Program-made: the position numbers and the translations under genes
Notes under the pieces: model-generated
What the model saw: the letters and a program-made list of their open reading frames with translations, nothing else
Database searches by the model: none
Told to the model about the DNA's origin: nothing
Virus record (IMG/VR): IMGVR_UViG_3300024348_000026
Span: 1-64,000 of that record
Source of the DNA: a virus
DNA: 64,000 nt
Reading direction: 5' to 3' (one strand)
Shown here: positions 14,874 to 20,401 of the stretch, one piece after another
Layout of the letters: every line of letters starts with the position of its first letter
Position numbering within the stretch: position 1 is the first letter of the stretch

Positions 14874-14954
14874 TGAAGCGCGAGGAAGTTGAATCCTTTT
14901 TACTAAAATGCTTCCTTGCAAGGAAAGTGCTACACCCGTGTAGCCACGCGCCCC
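14874..14954 (-). tRNA. tRNA-Ala (anticodon TGC)
   Basis: Acceptor GGGGCGC/GCGCTTC keeps the G3-U70 pair that specifies alanine. Anticodon stem CTTTC/GGAAG encloses CTTGCAA. The variable loop is long (about 11 nt) and CCA is not encoded, so the tRNA is somewhat diverged. Confidence 0.75.
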
Positions 14955-15040
14955 TTAAAATTGACAGAAGTTCAAAACTGTCATATAAACTTATTTTGTC
15001 AGACTGGTATAAGTGAGCCTTGATTGGCTTTTTAAAAAAG
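14955..15040 (-). other. unassigned spacer with hairpins
   Basis: Gap between tRNA-Ala and tRNA-Gln. Holds a TGACAG/CTGTCA hairpin (14962-14983) and an imperfect AGCC/GGCT hairpin near 15016-15029, but no recognisable tRNA or gene. Confidence 0.4.
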
Positions 15041-15113
15041 CAGTCCCACTCTTACTTGAAAAGAGAATTGAGGATTCAAAATCTTCTGTTTTAGCCAGCT
15101 AAACTATAGGGCA
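15041..15113 (-). tRNA. degenerate tRNA-Gln (anticodon TTG)
   Basis: D arm GTTT...AAAAC and a perfect T arm CTCTT-TTCAAGT-AAGAG are clear. The loop TTTTGAA in GAAGA/TCCTC gives UUG. The acceptor has two mismatches and no CCA is encoded, so it may be a decaying gene. Confidence 0.6.
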
Positions 15114-15192
15114 ATTAAATTTAAGCATTTTCTGCTTTTCTATTTTTAAATCAAAAAATTTGTGTAAAGAAGGTTAGCTCTATTTATCTATC

Positions 15193-15510
15193 ATGAATCG
15201 CGAATTATTAATCAAGGCCCTTTCTTTTCTTACCTCTATAGGGCTTGCTATTACAGGCTATTTTTTAGCGGATACTTACGCTAAAATGGACGGAATGAGA
15301 AAAGATATTACTGAACTACAGATTAGCTCAGAGAGAGTAAGTGCTAGTAGATTTTCTTCTTCTGATTTCGTAAAAGCGAAAGAGATTATTGACTCTCAGA
15401 TTGTCGCCACAGACAAAAGAGTTATTGCTTTAGAAGAGTCTCAGAAAACAATTAAAGAGTATTTGGTTGAAATGAAGACCGATATTAAAGAGATTAAAAA
15501 TCAGAGATAA
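15193..15510 (+). CDS. membrane-anchored coiled-coil protein
   Basis: 105 aa on the plus strand, isolated among minus genes. One N-terminal membrane span (SFLTSIGLAITGYFLA) and a long coiled coil. Resembles an inner-membrane spanin or a generic phage membrane protein; no partner is nearby. A TATTTA -10-like box ends 6 nt before the ATG. Confidence 0.7.
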   Translation: MNRELLIKALSFLTSIGLAITGYFLADTYAKMDGMRKDITELQISSERVSASRFSSSDFVKAKEIIDSQIVATDKRVIALEESQKTIKEYLVEMKTDIKEIKNQR

Positions 15511-15519
15511 GATCTGACT

Positions 15520-16269
15520 TTATAATGTTTTTATAAAAGCTTTATTTATTTGCTCGTCCTTTAAAATAAGAACACTGACGCCATTTTGCTCGCGAACTTT
15601 TTTAATTTTTTCTTCATCTTTGACCGCTAAAAAATCATTCTTAGGGTCAAGATATATGTTTTTATCTATTAAGTAAAAGTCAGGAAAGTATTTTTTATTA
15701 TCGTATTTTAAATATTTTGGCCTAATCCACTTAATATCCAAGTCGTCTAGTATCTCTGCCGTTCTTTTTTCGTAACTAGATTGTAGGCAAACTTCATTGC
15801 CAAAACTATCTTTTACATAATATTTATTACTGCGTCCCGCCTTAGCCCGATAACCTCCTTGATTGCCATTTTTATTACCTTTGTGAGAGAAATGCTTAAA
15901 TTTTTCTTCTTCTGACAAATTATCTATAAATAATTTAAAAGCATCCTTACTAGAACGAGTTTTTAATAACCCTCTTTTTTTAGCTTGGCTAGTTGTTAAC
16001 TGATTAATGCCATGTTTTTCCAACAAATCTCTATAAGAAAGTCCAGAATCGTATTCTTTTTGAATAAAATCCCAATCGACAGCATCTATTTGGGATTTTC
16101 TAGGCTTGTCATCGAGCCCTTTTGGGCCAGAAAAGGCGCAGCTTTTAAATCCAAATTTTTTTAACCAATATTTGATTGTAGATTGGCTACAGGAGTATTT
16201 CTCAGCAATTTCTCTTTGAGATAATTTTTGTTTAATCAACCTTTCTAATTCGAATTTATTCATACTCAT
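15520..16269 (-). CDS. HTH plus PD-(D/E)XK-like homing endonuclease
   Basis: 249 aa. Two recognition helices at the N-terminus (SQREIAEKYSCSQSTIKYWL and a weaker repeat near residues 65-95). The C-terminal half has SSYEKRTAEILDDLDIKWIR and YFPDFYLIDKNIYLDPKND, a Vsr/EDxHD-like nuclease pattern with PDF and DPK as likely metal-binding residues. It sits at the edge of the tRNA array, as free-standing homing nucleases often do. Confidence 0.75.
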   Translation of the reverse strand: MSMNKFELERLIKQKLSQREIAEKYSCSQSTIKYWLKKFGFKSCAFSGPKGLDDKPRKSQIDAVDWDFIQKEYDSGLSYRDLLEKHGINQLTTSQAKKRGLLKTRSSKDAFKLFIDNLSEEEKFKHFSHKGNKNGNQGGYRAKAGRSNKYYVKDSFGNEVCLQSSYEKRTAEILDDLDIKWIRPKYLKYDNKKYFPDFYLIDKNIYLDPKNDFLAVKDEEKIKKVREQNGVSVLILKDEQINKAFIKTL

Positions 16270-16319
16270 TATTACACGATTTTGGTCAAACGAGTATTTT
16301 TATTTTAGTCAAATTACAG

Positions 16320-16395
16320 TCCTCCCGACTCGCATCGAACGAGTAATTTCCAATTATCAATCGGAGGTTATATGTGCCGTTTTAACTACAGGAGG
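16320..16395 (-). tRNA. tRNA-Ile (anticodon GAT)
   Basis: Acceptor CCTCCTG/CGGGAGG, perfect T arm ACTCG-TTCGATG-CGAGT, anticodon stem TCCGA/TTGGA enclosing TTGATAA. CCA is not encoded. Confidence 0.8.
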
Positions 16396-16401
16396 TAAAA
16401 T

Positions 16402-16476
16402 TGGAGGGTCGTCAGAGATTTTAACTCTGTTCTTCCTTCATACCAAGAAGGGCTTCAACGTCAAAGCTTACGGTCC
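16402..16476 (-). tRNA. tRNA-Thr (anticodon GGT)
   Basis: Anticodon stem CCTTC/GAAGG with TTGGTAT, encoded CCA. Two A-C mismatches lie in the middle of the acceptor stem (pairs 3-70 and 4-69). Confidence 0.75.
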
Positions 16477-16484
16477 ATTAAAAG

Positions 16485-16567
16485 TGGATCTGGAGGTGAG
16501 ATTCGAACTCACGGTGTTGTATTCCTACTTACAAGGTAGGTGCTTTCGACCACTTAGCGACTCCAGA
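16485..16567 (-). tRNA. tRNA-Thr (anticodon TGT)
   Basis: Perfect acceptor TCTGGAG/CTCCAGA, T arm GTGAG-TTCGAAT-CTCAC, anticodon stem CCTAC/GTAGG enclosing CTTGTAA, encoded CCA. Variable loop is about 11 nt. Confidence 0.9.
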
Positions 16568-16579
16568 ATATAAAATTTA

Positions 16580-16632
16580 ACACTAGACCTTTTGTTATGT
16601 TTCTTGGTCCTTCTAGAGAGGACAACTAGCGT
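16580..16632 (-). ncRNA. 53-nt tRNA-like mini element
   Basis: Ends pair as a 7-bp acceptor-like stem (ACGCTAG with CTAGTGT). Inside, after TT, a 4-bp D-arm-like hairpin GTCC/GGAC is followed by only about 20 unpaired nt. There is no room for anticodon and T arms. Either a collapsed tRNA or a deliberate minimal RNA. Confidence 0.35.
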
Positions 16633-16692
16633 AATATTTAATCATTTTTATGGGTAATTAATCCACTACTCGCGAAAAAACATTAAAAAATA

Positions 16693-16781
16693 AGAAAGAC
16701 ATGAAGATCGAACTCAAAAACTTCTTAGGACCTCCCTCTAATTAACAATTAACGACCACCACCGAGGCGGCATTATCTTCC
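16693..16781 (-). tRNA. degenerate tRNA-like gene (possible Asn, GTT)
   Basis: Ends can pair GGAAGAT/GTCTTTC, and a T-arm-like GAG-TTCGATC-TTC is present. A loop TTGTTAA in a weak TTAA/TTAG stem would read GUU. The D arm is poor and the variable region long, so identity is uncertain. Confidence 0.35.
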
Positions 16782-16790
16782 ATTTAAAAT

Positions 16791-16877
16791 TGGAAGAACA
16801 CTGAGCAATCCAAGCCCATGACCTTCGACCACCATCATCTTTCCAAAATGCGCCCCAAGCTTAGGGGTTAATACTCC
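16791..16877 (-). tRNA. tRNA-Ser (anticodon GGA)
   Basis: Class II tRNA with encoded CCA. Loop TTGGAAA in CATT/GATG reads GGA, followed by a long variable region. T arm TGGGC-TTGGATT-GCTCA has G in place of the usual C56. The acceptor is wobble-rich. Confidence 0.65.
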
Positions 16878-16886
16878 ATTTAAAAT

Positions 16887-16993
16887 TGGTTCGGCCCCCG
16901 ATCAGGTCGCTCATTCAAGCCGTTGCAAAAACCTACGGATTACGAGAAAGAGGATCGAATTCCCTCCTTGAATACCCTCATTGCGGGGTCCGA
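16887..16993 (-). ncRNA. structured RNA element, kink-turn-like, copy 1
   Basis: 107 nt between tRNAs, ending ACCA. Ends pair TCGG/CCGA and CCCCG/CGGGG. Next to this stem lie CAATGAGGG on one side and GCGACCTGAT on the other, which fit a bulge, tandem G-A pairs and a GGG/CCU helix. A second helix TATTCAAG/CTTGAATG follows. The conserved part recurs in the 18296-18399 element. Confidence 0.45.
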
Positions 16994-16996
16994 AAT

Positions 16997-17118
16997 TGGT
17001 GCGGTGGCAGTTCGTCAATACTGCCTTGCAAGGGACTCCGAAATACCCTATGATCTCCTTTTTCTAGTATAGGCCGAGATTTCCTAACTTTTACTTCGGG
17101 TTTTTTTGACTATACCGC
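16997..17118 (-). ncRNA. unassigned element with CCA end
   Basis: 122 nt starting GCGGT and ending ACCGCACCA, so the ends pair like an acceptor. A CAGTA-TTGACGA-ACTG hairpin sits where a T arm would. The interior (TATAG/CTATA helix and others) does not give a clear anticodon arm. Possibly an enlarged or insertion-bearing tRNA. Confidence 0.35.
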
Positions 17119-17127
17119 ATTGAAAAT

Positions 17128-17203
17128 TGGTGGCCAACATCAGATTCTAACTGACAATACAAAGTTCGTAGCTTTGCGTGATATACAATTTCACTAATCG
17201 GCC
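17128..17203 (-). tRNA. tRNA-Arg (anticodon ACG)
   Basis: Acceptor GGCCGAT/GTTGGCC, anticodon stem CAAAG/CTTTG with CTACGAA, T arm TCAG-TTAGAAT-CTGA, encoded CCA. Confidence 0.85.
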
Positions 17204-17209
17204 TTAAAT

Positions 17210-17285
17210 TGGTCCGCGAGGTCAGGCTTGAACTGACATTATACTCTTTCACAAAGAGGACTTTTACCATTAAAGTTACTCACGG
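17210..17285 (-). tRNA. tRNA-His (anticodon GTG)
   Basis: Acceptor CCGTGAG/CTCGCGG, loop TTGTGAA reads GUG, T arm GTCAG-TTCAAGC-CTGAC, encoded CCA. The base before position 1 is U facing A73, instead of the usual extra G facing C73. Confidence 0.85.
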
Positions 17286-17286
17286 A

Positions 17287-17455
17287 TTAAAAGATTTCCC
17301 CACTACCGAAAATCACAGTGACTATTTCCTATCGGTCGCTACCCCAATCATACTTTAATTTGCGTCGGATTACTATATTAGCCCTCTAGAAGCGACCTAG
17401 ACGCTCGTTAATATAGCGCATTATGGGATCTTTGTCCATAATGGTGAGGAAAAAT
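17287..17455 (-). other. 169-nt unassigned inter-tRNA segment
   Basis: No gene or canonical tRNA. Clear minus-strand helices: CATTATGG/CCCATAATG near its right end, and CTATATTA/TAATATAG enclosing a 5-bp GAGCG/CGCTT stem with a 7-nt loop. The left part contains GTAGCGACCGAT, reminiscent of a D-arm end. Confidence 0.4.
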
Positions 17456-17529
17456 TGGTGCGCCGTGCGGGAGTCTAACCCGCGCTTGATACTTGGAAGG
17501 AACCCGTGCTAACGTAACACTTACAGCGC
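17456..17529 (-). tRNA. tRNA-Gly (anticodon TCC)
   Basis: Acceptor GCGCTGT/ACGGCGC, T arm GCGGG-TTAGACT-CCCGC, encoded CCA. Loop CTTCCAA reads UCC within a stem with one mismatch. Confidence 0.8.
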
Positions 17530-17538
17530 ATAAAAAGG

Positions 17539-17623
17539 TGAGCGGGATACCTCGTAATTATTGTGAATCAGGCGTGGATGTTGTCCCATTGGATCGCCAC
17601 TTATATCACTCATACGCCGCTCA
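17539..17623 (-). ncRNA. 85-nt tRNA-sized structured element
   Basis: Ends form a perfect 7-bp stem TGAGCGG/CCGCTCA. Inside, GTGA/TCAC and GTGGCG/CGCC stack into one long arm capped by a GGATG-rich loop. There is no recognisable anticodon or T arm. tRNA-sized but not a normal cloverleaf. Confidence 0.4.
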
Positions 17624-17631
17624 TTGAAAAC

Positions 17632-17707
17632 TGGCCCCTGTTGGTAGAATTGAACTACCGTCTCAAGATCTTCAATCTAGCGCTAAGGCCAACTCAGCTA
17701 AACAGGG
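17632..17707 (-). tRNA. tRNA-Phe (anticodon GAA)
   Basis: Perfect acceptor CCCTGTT/AACAGGG with G73 and encoded CCA. Loop TTGAAGA reads GAA. T arm GGTAG-TTCAATT-CTACC. Confidence 0.9.
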
Positions 17708-17714
17708 TAAAAAT

Positions 17715-17806
17715 TGGCACTATCCCTTGGGCTTGAACCAAGATACCGTTCTAGACGGAATACAACATCTTAACAGGATGCCCTCTTGCCATTAGAGTAG
17801 GATAGT
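17715..17806 (-). tRNA. long-variable-arm tRNA with anticodon GTT
   Basis: Perfect acceptor ACTATCC/GGATAGT, G73, encoded CCA, anticodon stem GCATC/GATGT with loop CTGTTAA (GUU, Asn codons), T arm CTTGG-TTCAAGC-CCAAG. It has a 22-nt variable arm with a CCGT/ACGG stem, which is class II architecture normally limited to Leu, Ser and Tyr. By anticodon it is Asn; by shape and G73 it resembles Ser. Confidence 0.8.
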
Positions 17807-17811
17807 AAAAT

Positions 17812-17885
17812 TGGTGAACCGCCACGGTAACTCTCCGTGTTCTAGATGTTAAAAGCATCTTGCATCAATTTAATGCTTGCAGTCC
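17812..17885 (-). tRNA. tRNA-Lys (anticodon TTT)
   Basis: Acceptor GGACTGC/GCGGTTC, anticodon stem AGATG/CATCT with CTTTTAA, encoded CCA. The T stem CACGG/CCGTG is perfect but its loop AGAGTTA is unlike the standard TTCRANN. Confidence 0.8.
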
Positions 17886-17887
17886 AT

Positions 17888-18193
17888 TAAAAAATCATAA
17901 AATTGGCTTTTGAATTAAACGGAATCTTCCATTATGAACCTATATATGGAGAAGAAAAATTAGATAAAATCCAAAACAATGATGAGCGAAAATTCGCAGC
18001 CTGTCGAGAAGCTGGTATTTCATTATGTATAATAGACACAAGCTCTCAAAAATACGTCAAGCCTAATACTTCTAAAAAATACTTGGATATTATCATTGAG
18101 ATTATAAATAAGCACACGGATAAGAAATCGAATCTTACTCACAAAGATTTGGAGTCTTCGTCGCCTAGCCTTGGAACATGCCCGTGCGTTTAA
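17888..18193 (+). pseudogene. remnant of a homing-type endonuclease
   Basis: Plus-strand frame opening with LAFELNGIFHYEPIYG and continuing CREAGISLCIIDTS and YLDIIIEIIN. This is the C-terminal catalytic part of a nuclease family I recognise from phage intron-type ORFs (ELNG..HY, GI.L.IID). A stop lies just upstream and no N-terminal domain or credible start is present. It is inserted between tRNA-Lys and tRNA-Ser. Confidence 0.6.
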
Positions 18194-18197
18194 AAAT

Positions 18198-18289
18198 TGG
18201 AGGATAACTGAGGTGTCGATCCCCATCCCGCTACTAACGGAATCACCTGTTTTCAAGGCAGAGTCGCAAGCCGTTGCGATAAATTATCC
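18198..18289 (-). tRNA. tRNA-Ser (anticodon TGA)
   Basis: Acceptor GGATAAT/GTTATCC with encoded CCA, loop CTTGAAA reads UGA with a C-A at pair 31-39, variable arm TTCCG/CGGGA, T arm TGGGG-ATCGACA-CCTCA. Confidence 0.8.
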
Positions 18290-18295
18290 ATAAAT

Positions 18296-18399
18296 TGGCT
18301 CCCCGCTCAGGTCGCTCTTATTCAGGTGTCTAGCGTAATCGGTTTTCTCGCCTTCTTCGCCATTGACGTTTCAGAATAAGCCCTCATTGTGGGGTATTG
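18296..18399 (-). ncRNA. structured RNA element, kink-turn-like, copy 2
   Basis: 104 nt ending GCCA. Shares with 16887-16993 the order CCCC(A/G)CAATGAGGG ... GAGCGACCTGA(G/T)CGGGG. The central helix GCTTATTC/GAATAAGAGC differs in sequence but not in position from copy 1 (compensatory). The apical part is unrelated in sequence. Confidence 0.45.
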
Positions 18400-18406
18400 T
18401 ATAAAT

Positions 18407-18496
18407 TGGTGCGTGTTGAGGAAGTCGAATCCCCTATGGTTCTTATGTTCTGGGTTTACAATCCAGCGCAGCACTCTCCAACTCTGCCGAACACGC
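18407..18496 (-). tRNA. tRNA-Tyr (anticodon GTA)
   Basis: Perfect acceptor GCGTGTT/AACACGC, A73, encoded CCA. Loop TTGTAAA reads GUA, class II variable arm, T arm GGGGA-TTCGACT-TCCTC. Confidence 0.9.
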
Positions 18497-18504
18497 TTTG
18501 AAAA

Positions 18505-18556
18505 TGGTCGCTCCCCATACGGCTCATGAAACCGTTACGCTTGCAAGCAGGGAGCG
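18505..18556 (-). ncRNA. 52-nt tRNA-Met-like gene lacking a T arm
   Basis: Perfect 7-bp acceptor CGCTCCC/GGGAGCG followed by A and CCA. The D region is shrunk to GCTTGCAAGC. Then comes a 5-bp anticodon stem ACGGT/GCCGT with loop TTCATGA (CAU). Only AT separates this from the 3' acceptor strand, so there is no T arm or variable loop. It may be a functional minimal tRNA or a deletion remnant. Confidence 0.5.
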
Positions 18557-18565
18557 TTTGAAAAT

Positions 18566-18635
18566 TGCAGGTGCGAGAATCGAACTCGCTTACGAGGCTT
18601 ATGAAACCCCTTTCTGAACCATTCGAATTACCTGC
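18566..18635 (-). tRNA. tRNA-Met (anticodon CAT)
   Basis: Loop TTCATAA in GGGGT/GCCTC, T arm GCGAG-TTCGATT-CTCGC, acceptor GCAGGTA with one mismatch, A73, no encoded CCA. Could also be a tRNA-Ile read after C34 modification; sequence alone does not decide. Confidence 0.8.
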
Positions 18636-18639
18636 GATT

Positions 18640-18722
18640 GAAAAATAAAGGTGTCCTACCATTAGACGACGACGAGCAATAAGCGTATCGGTAGGGGTCG
18701 AACCTACATTTCCTTAAAATTT
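18640..18722 (-). other. tRNA halves in inverted order (U)
   Basis: On the minus strand a perfect T arm (GTAGG-TTCGACC-CCTAC, 18691-18707) comes before a typical D arm (GTCTAATGGTAGGAC, 18653-18667). The flanks carry AAGG and CCTT, which would pair as an anticodon stem if the two outer ends were joined. The acceptor parts pair poorly (CGA/TCG plus GC/GC). Confidence 0.4.
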
Positions 18723-18729
18723 GTAAAAT

Positions 18730-18806
18730 TGGTCAGGCATGTGGAATTTGAATCCACAATCTCAACATCCCAAATGTTGCGCGATACCAAGTTACGCTAA
18801 TGCCTG
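18730..18806 (-). tRNA. tRNA-Pro (anticodon TGG)
   Basis: Perfect acceptor CAGGCAT/ATGCCTG, anticodon stem CAACA/TGTTG with TTTGGGA, T arm TGTGG-ATTCAAATT-CCACA region, encoded CCA. Confidence 0.85.
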
Positions 18807-18878
18807 ATTGACGCCCCCGTGCAATCTGTTACACTAATCAATATCGGAGTCGCACCGCTCTTGAGGCTGAATCTATAA
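18807..18878 (-). other. tRNA halves in inverted order (W)
   Basis: A T-arm-like AGCGG-TGCGACT-CCG segment precedes a D arm GTGTAACAGATTGCAC (18819-18834). The outer flanks GCCTC and GGGGC are complementary (5 bp) as an anticodon stem would be. Almost no acceptor sequence lies between the arms. Same inverted layout as the 18640-18722 element. Confidence 0.35.
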
Positions 18879-18880
18879 AT

Positions 18881-18956
18881 TGGTCATGCTAGGGGGATTT
18901 GAACCCTCCAATGACACGTTGAAAGCGTGTCGTGCTAACCTTTACACTATAGCATG
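18881..18956 (-). tRNA. tRNA-Glu (anticodon TTC)
   Basis: Perfect acceptor CATGCTA/TAGCATG, anticodon stem GACACG/CGTGTC with CTTTCAA, T arm GGAGGGTTCAAATCCCCC, encoded CCA. First tRNA of the array in the direction of transcription. Confidence 0.9.
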
Positions 18957-19242
18957 TTTAAAATTTAAGATTACTAAAGCCGCTCTTACTCGATTGATTA
19001 GATCTCCAGTGGCTGCTTGTTCATCTACGGTTTTCTATCTTGACGGAATCACCCGCTATTGTCGAGAACCTGAAAATTTATCCGCTGAACTTCATTCGAA
19101 TTAAAAACTCAAAAATGAAAAAACTTAACAGGCAAGCGGAATATTGCCATAATAAAAATTTCTGTTTAGTAGGTTTATTTCACCCTAATCTCCCTTTCGG
19201 ACCTTTGCGGCTTCTTGGCGCTCGCTGCCGTTGATGTTTTAG
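18957..19242 (-). other. leader of the tRNA array
   Basis: About 285 nt between the promoter and the first tRNA. No convincing gene on either strand and no tRNA found. Contains CAACGGCAGCGAGCGCC and other GC-rich runs near its start that could fold. Confidence 0.4.
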
Positions 19243-19270
19243 ACTTTATCTAGTTTCCTGATTTTGTCAA
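19243..19270 (-). promoter_or_regulatory. promoter of the tRNA array
   Basis: TTGACA, 16 bp, TAAAGT, oriented toward the tRNA genes. It is the only strong promoter-like sequence I see ahead of the array, so the tRNAs probably form one long precursor. Confidence 0.65.
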
Positions 19271-19316
19271 CATCTTTTTGTCTTTTTTTCTTCTTCCTCT
19301 TTATTCCAACAAAAAA

Positions 19317-19339
19317 GCCCAACTTTTTAAGGGTTGGGC
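19317..19339 (-). terminator. intrinsic terminator
   Basis: On the minus strand GCCCAACCC and GTTGGGC form a GC-rich hairpin followed by TTTTTT. It ends transcription from the HNH gene side before the tRNA promoter. Confidence 0.75.
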
Positions 19340-19474
19340 CAAAAAAAATCATTTTTTAGCCCCTGAGTCACCCACGATCCCACTCGCAATTAATTGCGGG
19401 TTTCTGCGTGAGTGATGTAAAGGAATATCTCATTTTAATAAAGCTGTCGAAGCTTCTTACACTAATAATACTCA

Positions 19475-20050
19475 TTACCACAAATTTTTCAAGAAATAAT
19501 TCCATTCTTGGCGAATTTTTTCTGCATTAAGCATTAAGGCTGGAATTGCAGGTGGTTTTGGTATTTGTCCATTCTTATCATGCCAAGGAGTCAGGTCTGC
19601 CTTTTTGAGGTTGCATTTGCGGCAAGCTAGAACGAGATTATTATGATCGTTGCTGCCGCCCTTGCTCTTTGGATGAATATGATCGAGGGTTAAATCTTTT
19701 AAATGATATTTTTCAAAACAATATTGACAAGTATAGTCGCAAAGTTTTGCAAGATCAAATAAAGTTAATTTTGTTTTTTTTGGTTTTCTGAAGAATTTGC
19801 TTGTTACGATAATTACTGTAGGAATTGGCCAACCTGCGTGGGCGCTTCTTAAGAACGGTTGATCATCATAATATTCTGCTTGACTATTCCAGCTATCTAA
19901 AGAATGAAACACAGAACTGTTTTTGTCTAACGCGGAAATTCTTTTTTTATGCAAATGCTGAAATGCGGCCCGTGCGGTGACAACTGTAATTGGTTGCCAT
20001 GCGTTATTAAGAAGCAGGGTTGTTTTTGTATTTGCTGTTACAGCGTTCAT
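19475..20050 (-). CDS. HNH endonuclease
   Basis: 191 aa. The C-terminal domain has CDYTCQYC, LTLDHIHPKSKGGSNDHNN and CRKCN: a zinc-stabilised HNH nuclease with DH and N as core residues. The N-terminus (LLLNNAWQPITVV) is typical of the stand-alone HNH group common in phages and bacteria. The ATG overlaps the stop of the gene upstream. Confidence 0.9.
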   Translation of the reverse strand: MNAVTANTKTTLLLNNAWQPITVVTARAAFQHLHKKRISALDKNSSVFHSLDSWNSQAEYYDDQPFLRSAHAGWPIPTVIIVTSKFFRKPKKTKLTLFDLAKLCDYTCQYCFEKYHLKDLTLDHIHPKSKGGSNDHNNLVLACRKCNLKKADLTPWHDKNGQIPKPPAIPALMLNAEKIRQEWNYFLKNLW

Positions 20051-20397
20051 TGTGTTAATTCTACAATTTCGATAAGACTAAAAAGCTTTTCGCGAAATTC
20101 TTTTTCTCGGCGTTCTTGATTTTCTTTATTATAATTATAATTATTGCGCATTACGCCTTGACTATCAATATAAGGATCTATCTGCTCAAAAACATAGTTT
20201 GATTCTAATGAATTAAAATGACAAAGAATAGCTGATTTAGCGTGACCAATTTGTTTCCAGCTACTCTTTCCAGAACGCATAATTAAATTTTTCCCCTTAT
20301 ATTGAGCAACATAAGTTTTTGCTTTCTTTTCTTTCTGATTAGAAATCATTTGATCAAGAACATCAGCGAGTTCTTCTGTGTTTTGAATCTCTTTCAT
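20047..20397 (-). CDS. hypothetical protein
   Basis: 116 aa, charged and helical, unrecognised. Coupled by a 4-nt overlap to the HNH gene. Confidence 0.6.
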   Translation of the reverse strand: MKEIQNTEELADVLDQMISNQKEKKAKTYVAQYKGKNLIMRSGKSSWKQIGHAKSAILCHFNSLESNYVFEQIDPYIDSQGVMRNNYNYNKENQERREKEFREKLFSLIEIVELTQ

Positions 20398-20401
20398 TAT
20401 T

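Noticed and set aside
14955-15040. Possible Trp tRNA (CCA in a 6-bp stem)
   Set aside because: The loop would be 14 nt and no D arm or acceptor fits.
16887-16993. Interpretation as a normal tRNA with CCA
   Set aside because: The end stem and ACCA fit, but no anticodon arm or T loop can be placed.
18023-19234. Short open frames across the tRNA region
   Set aside because: They run through tRNA genes on the opposite strand and have no protein-like composition, except the nuclease remnant.
19378-19440. tRNA-like sequence with GCAATTAATTGC hairpin
   Set aside because: Only isolated hairpins; no T loop, anticodon arm or matching acceptor.
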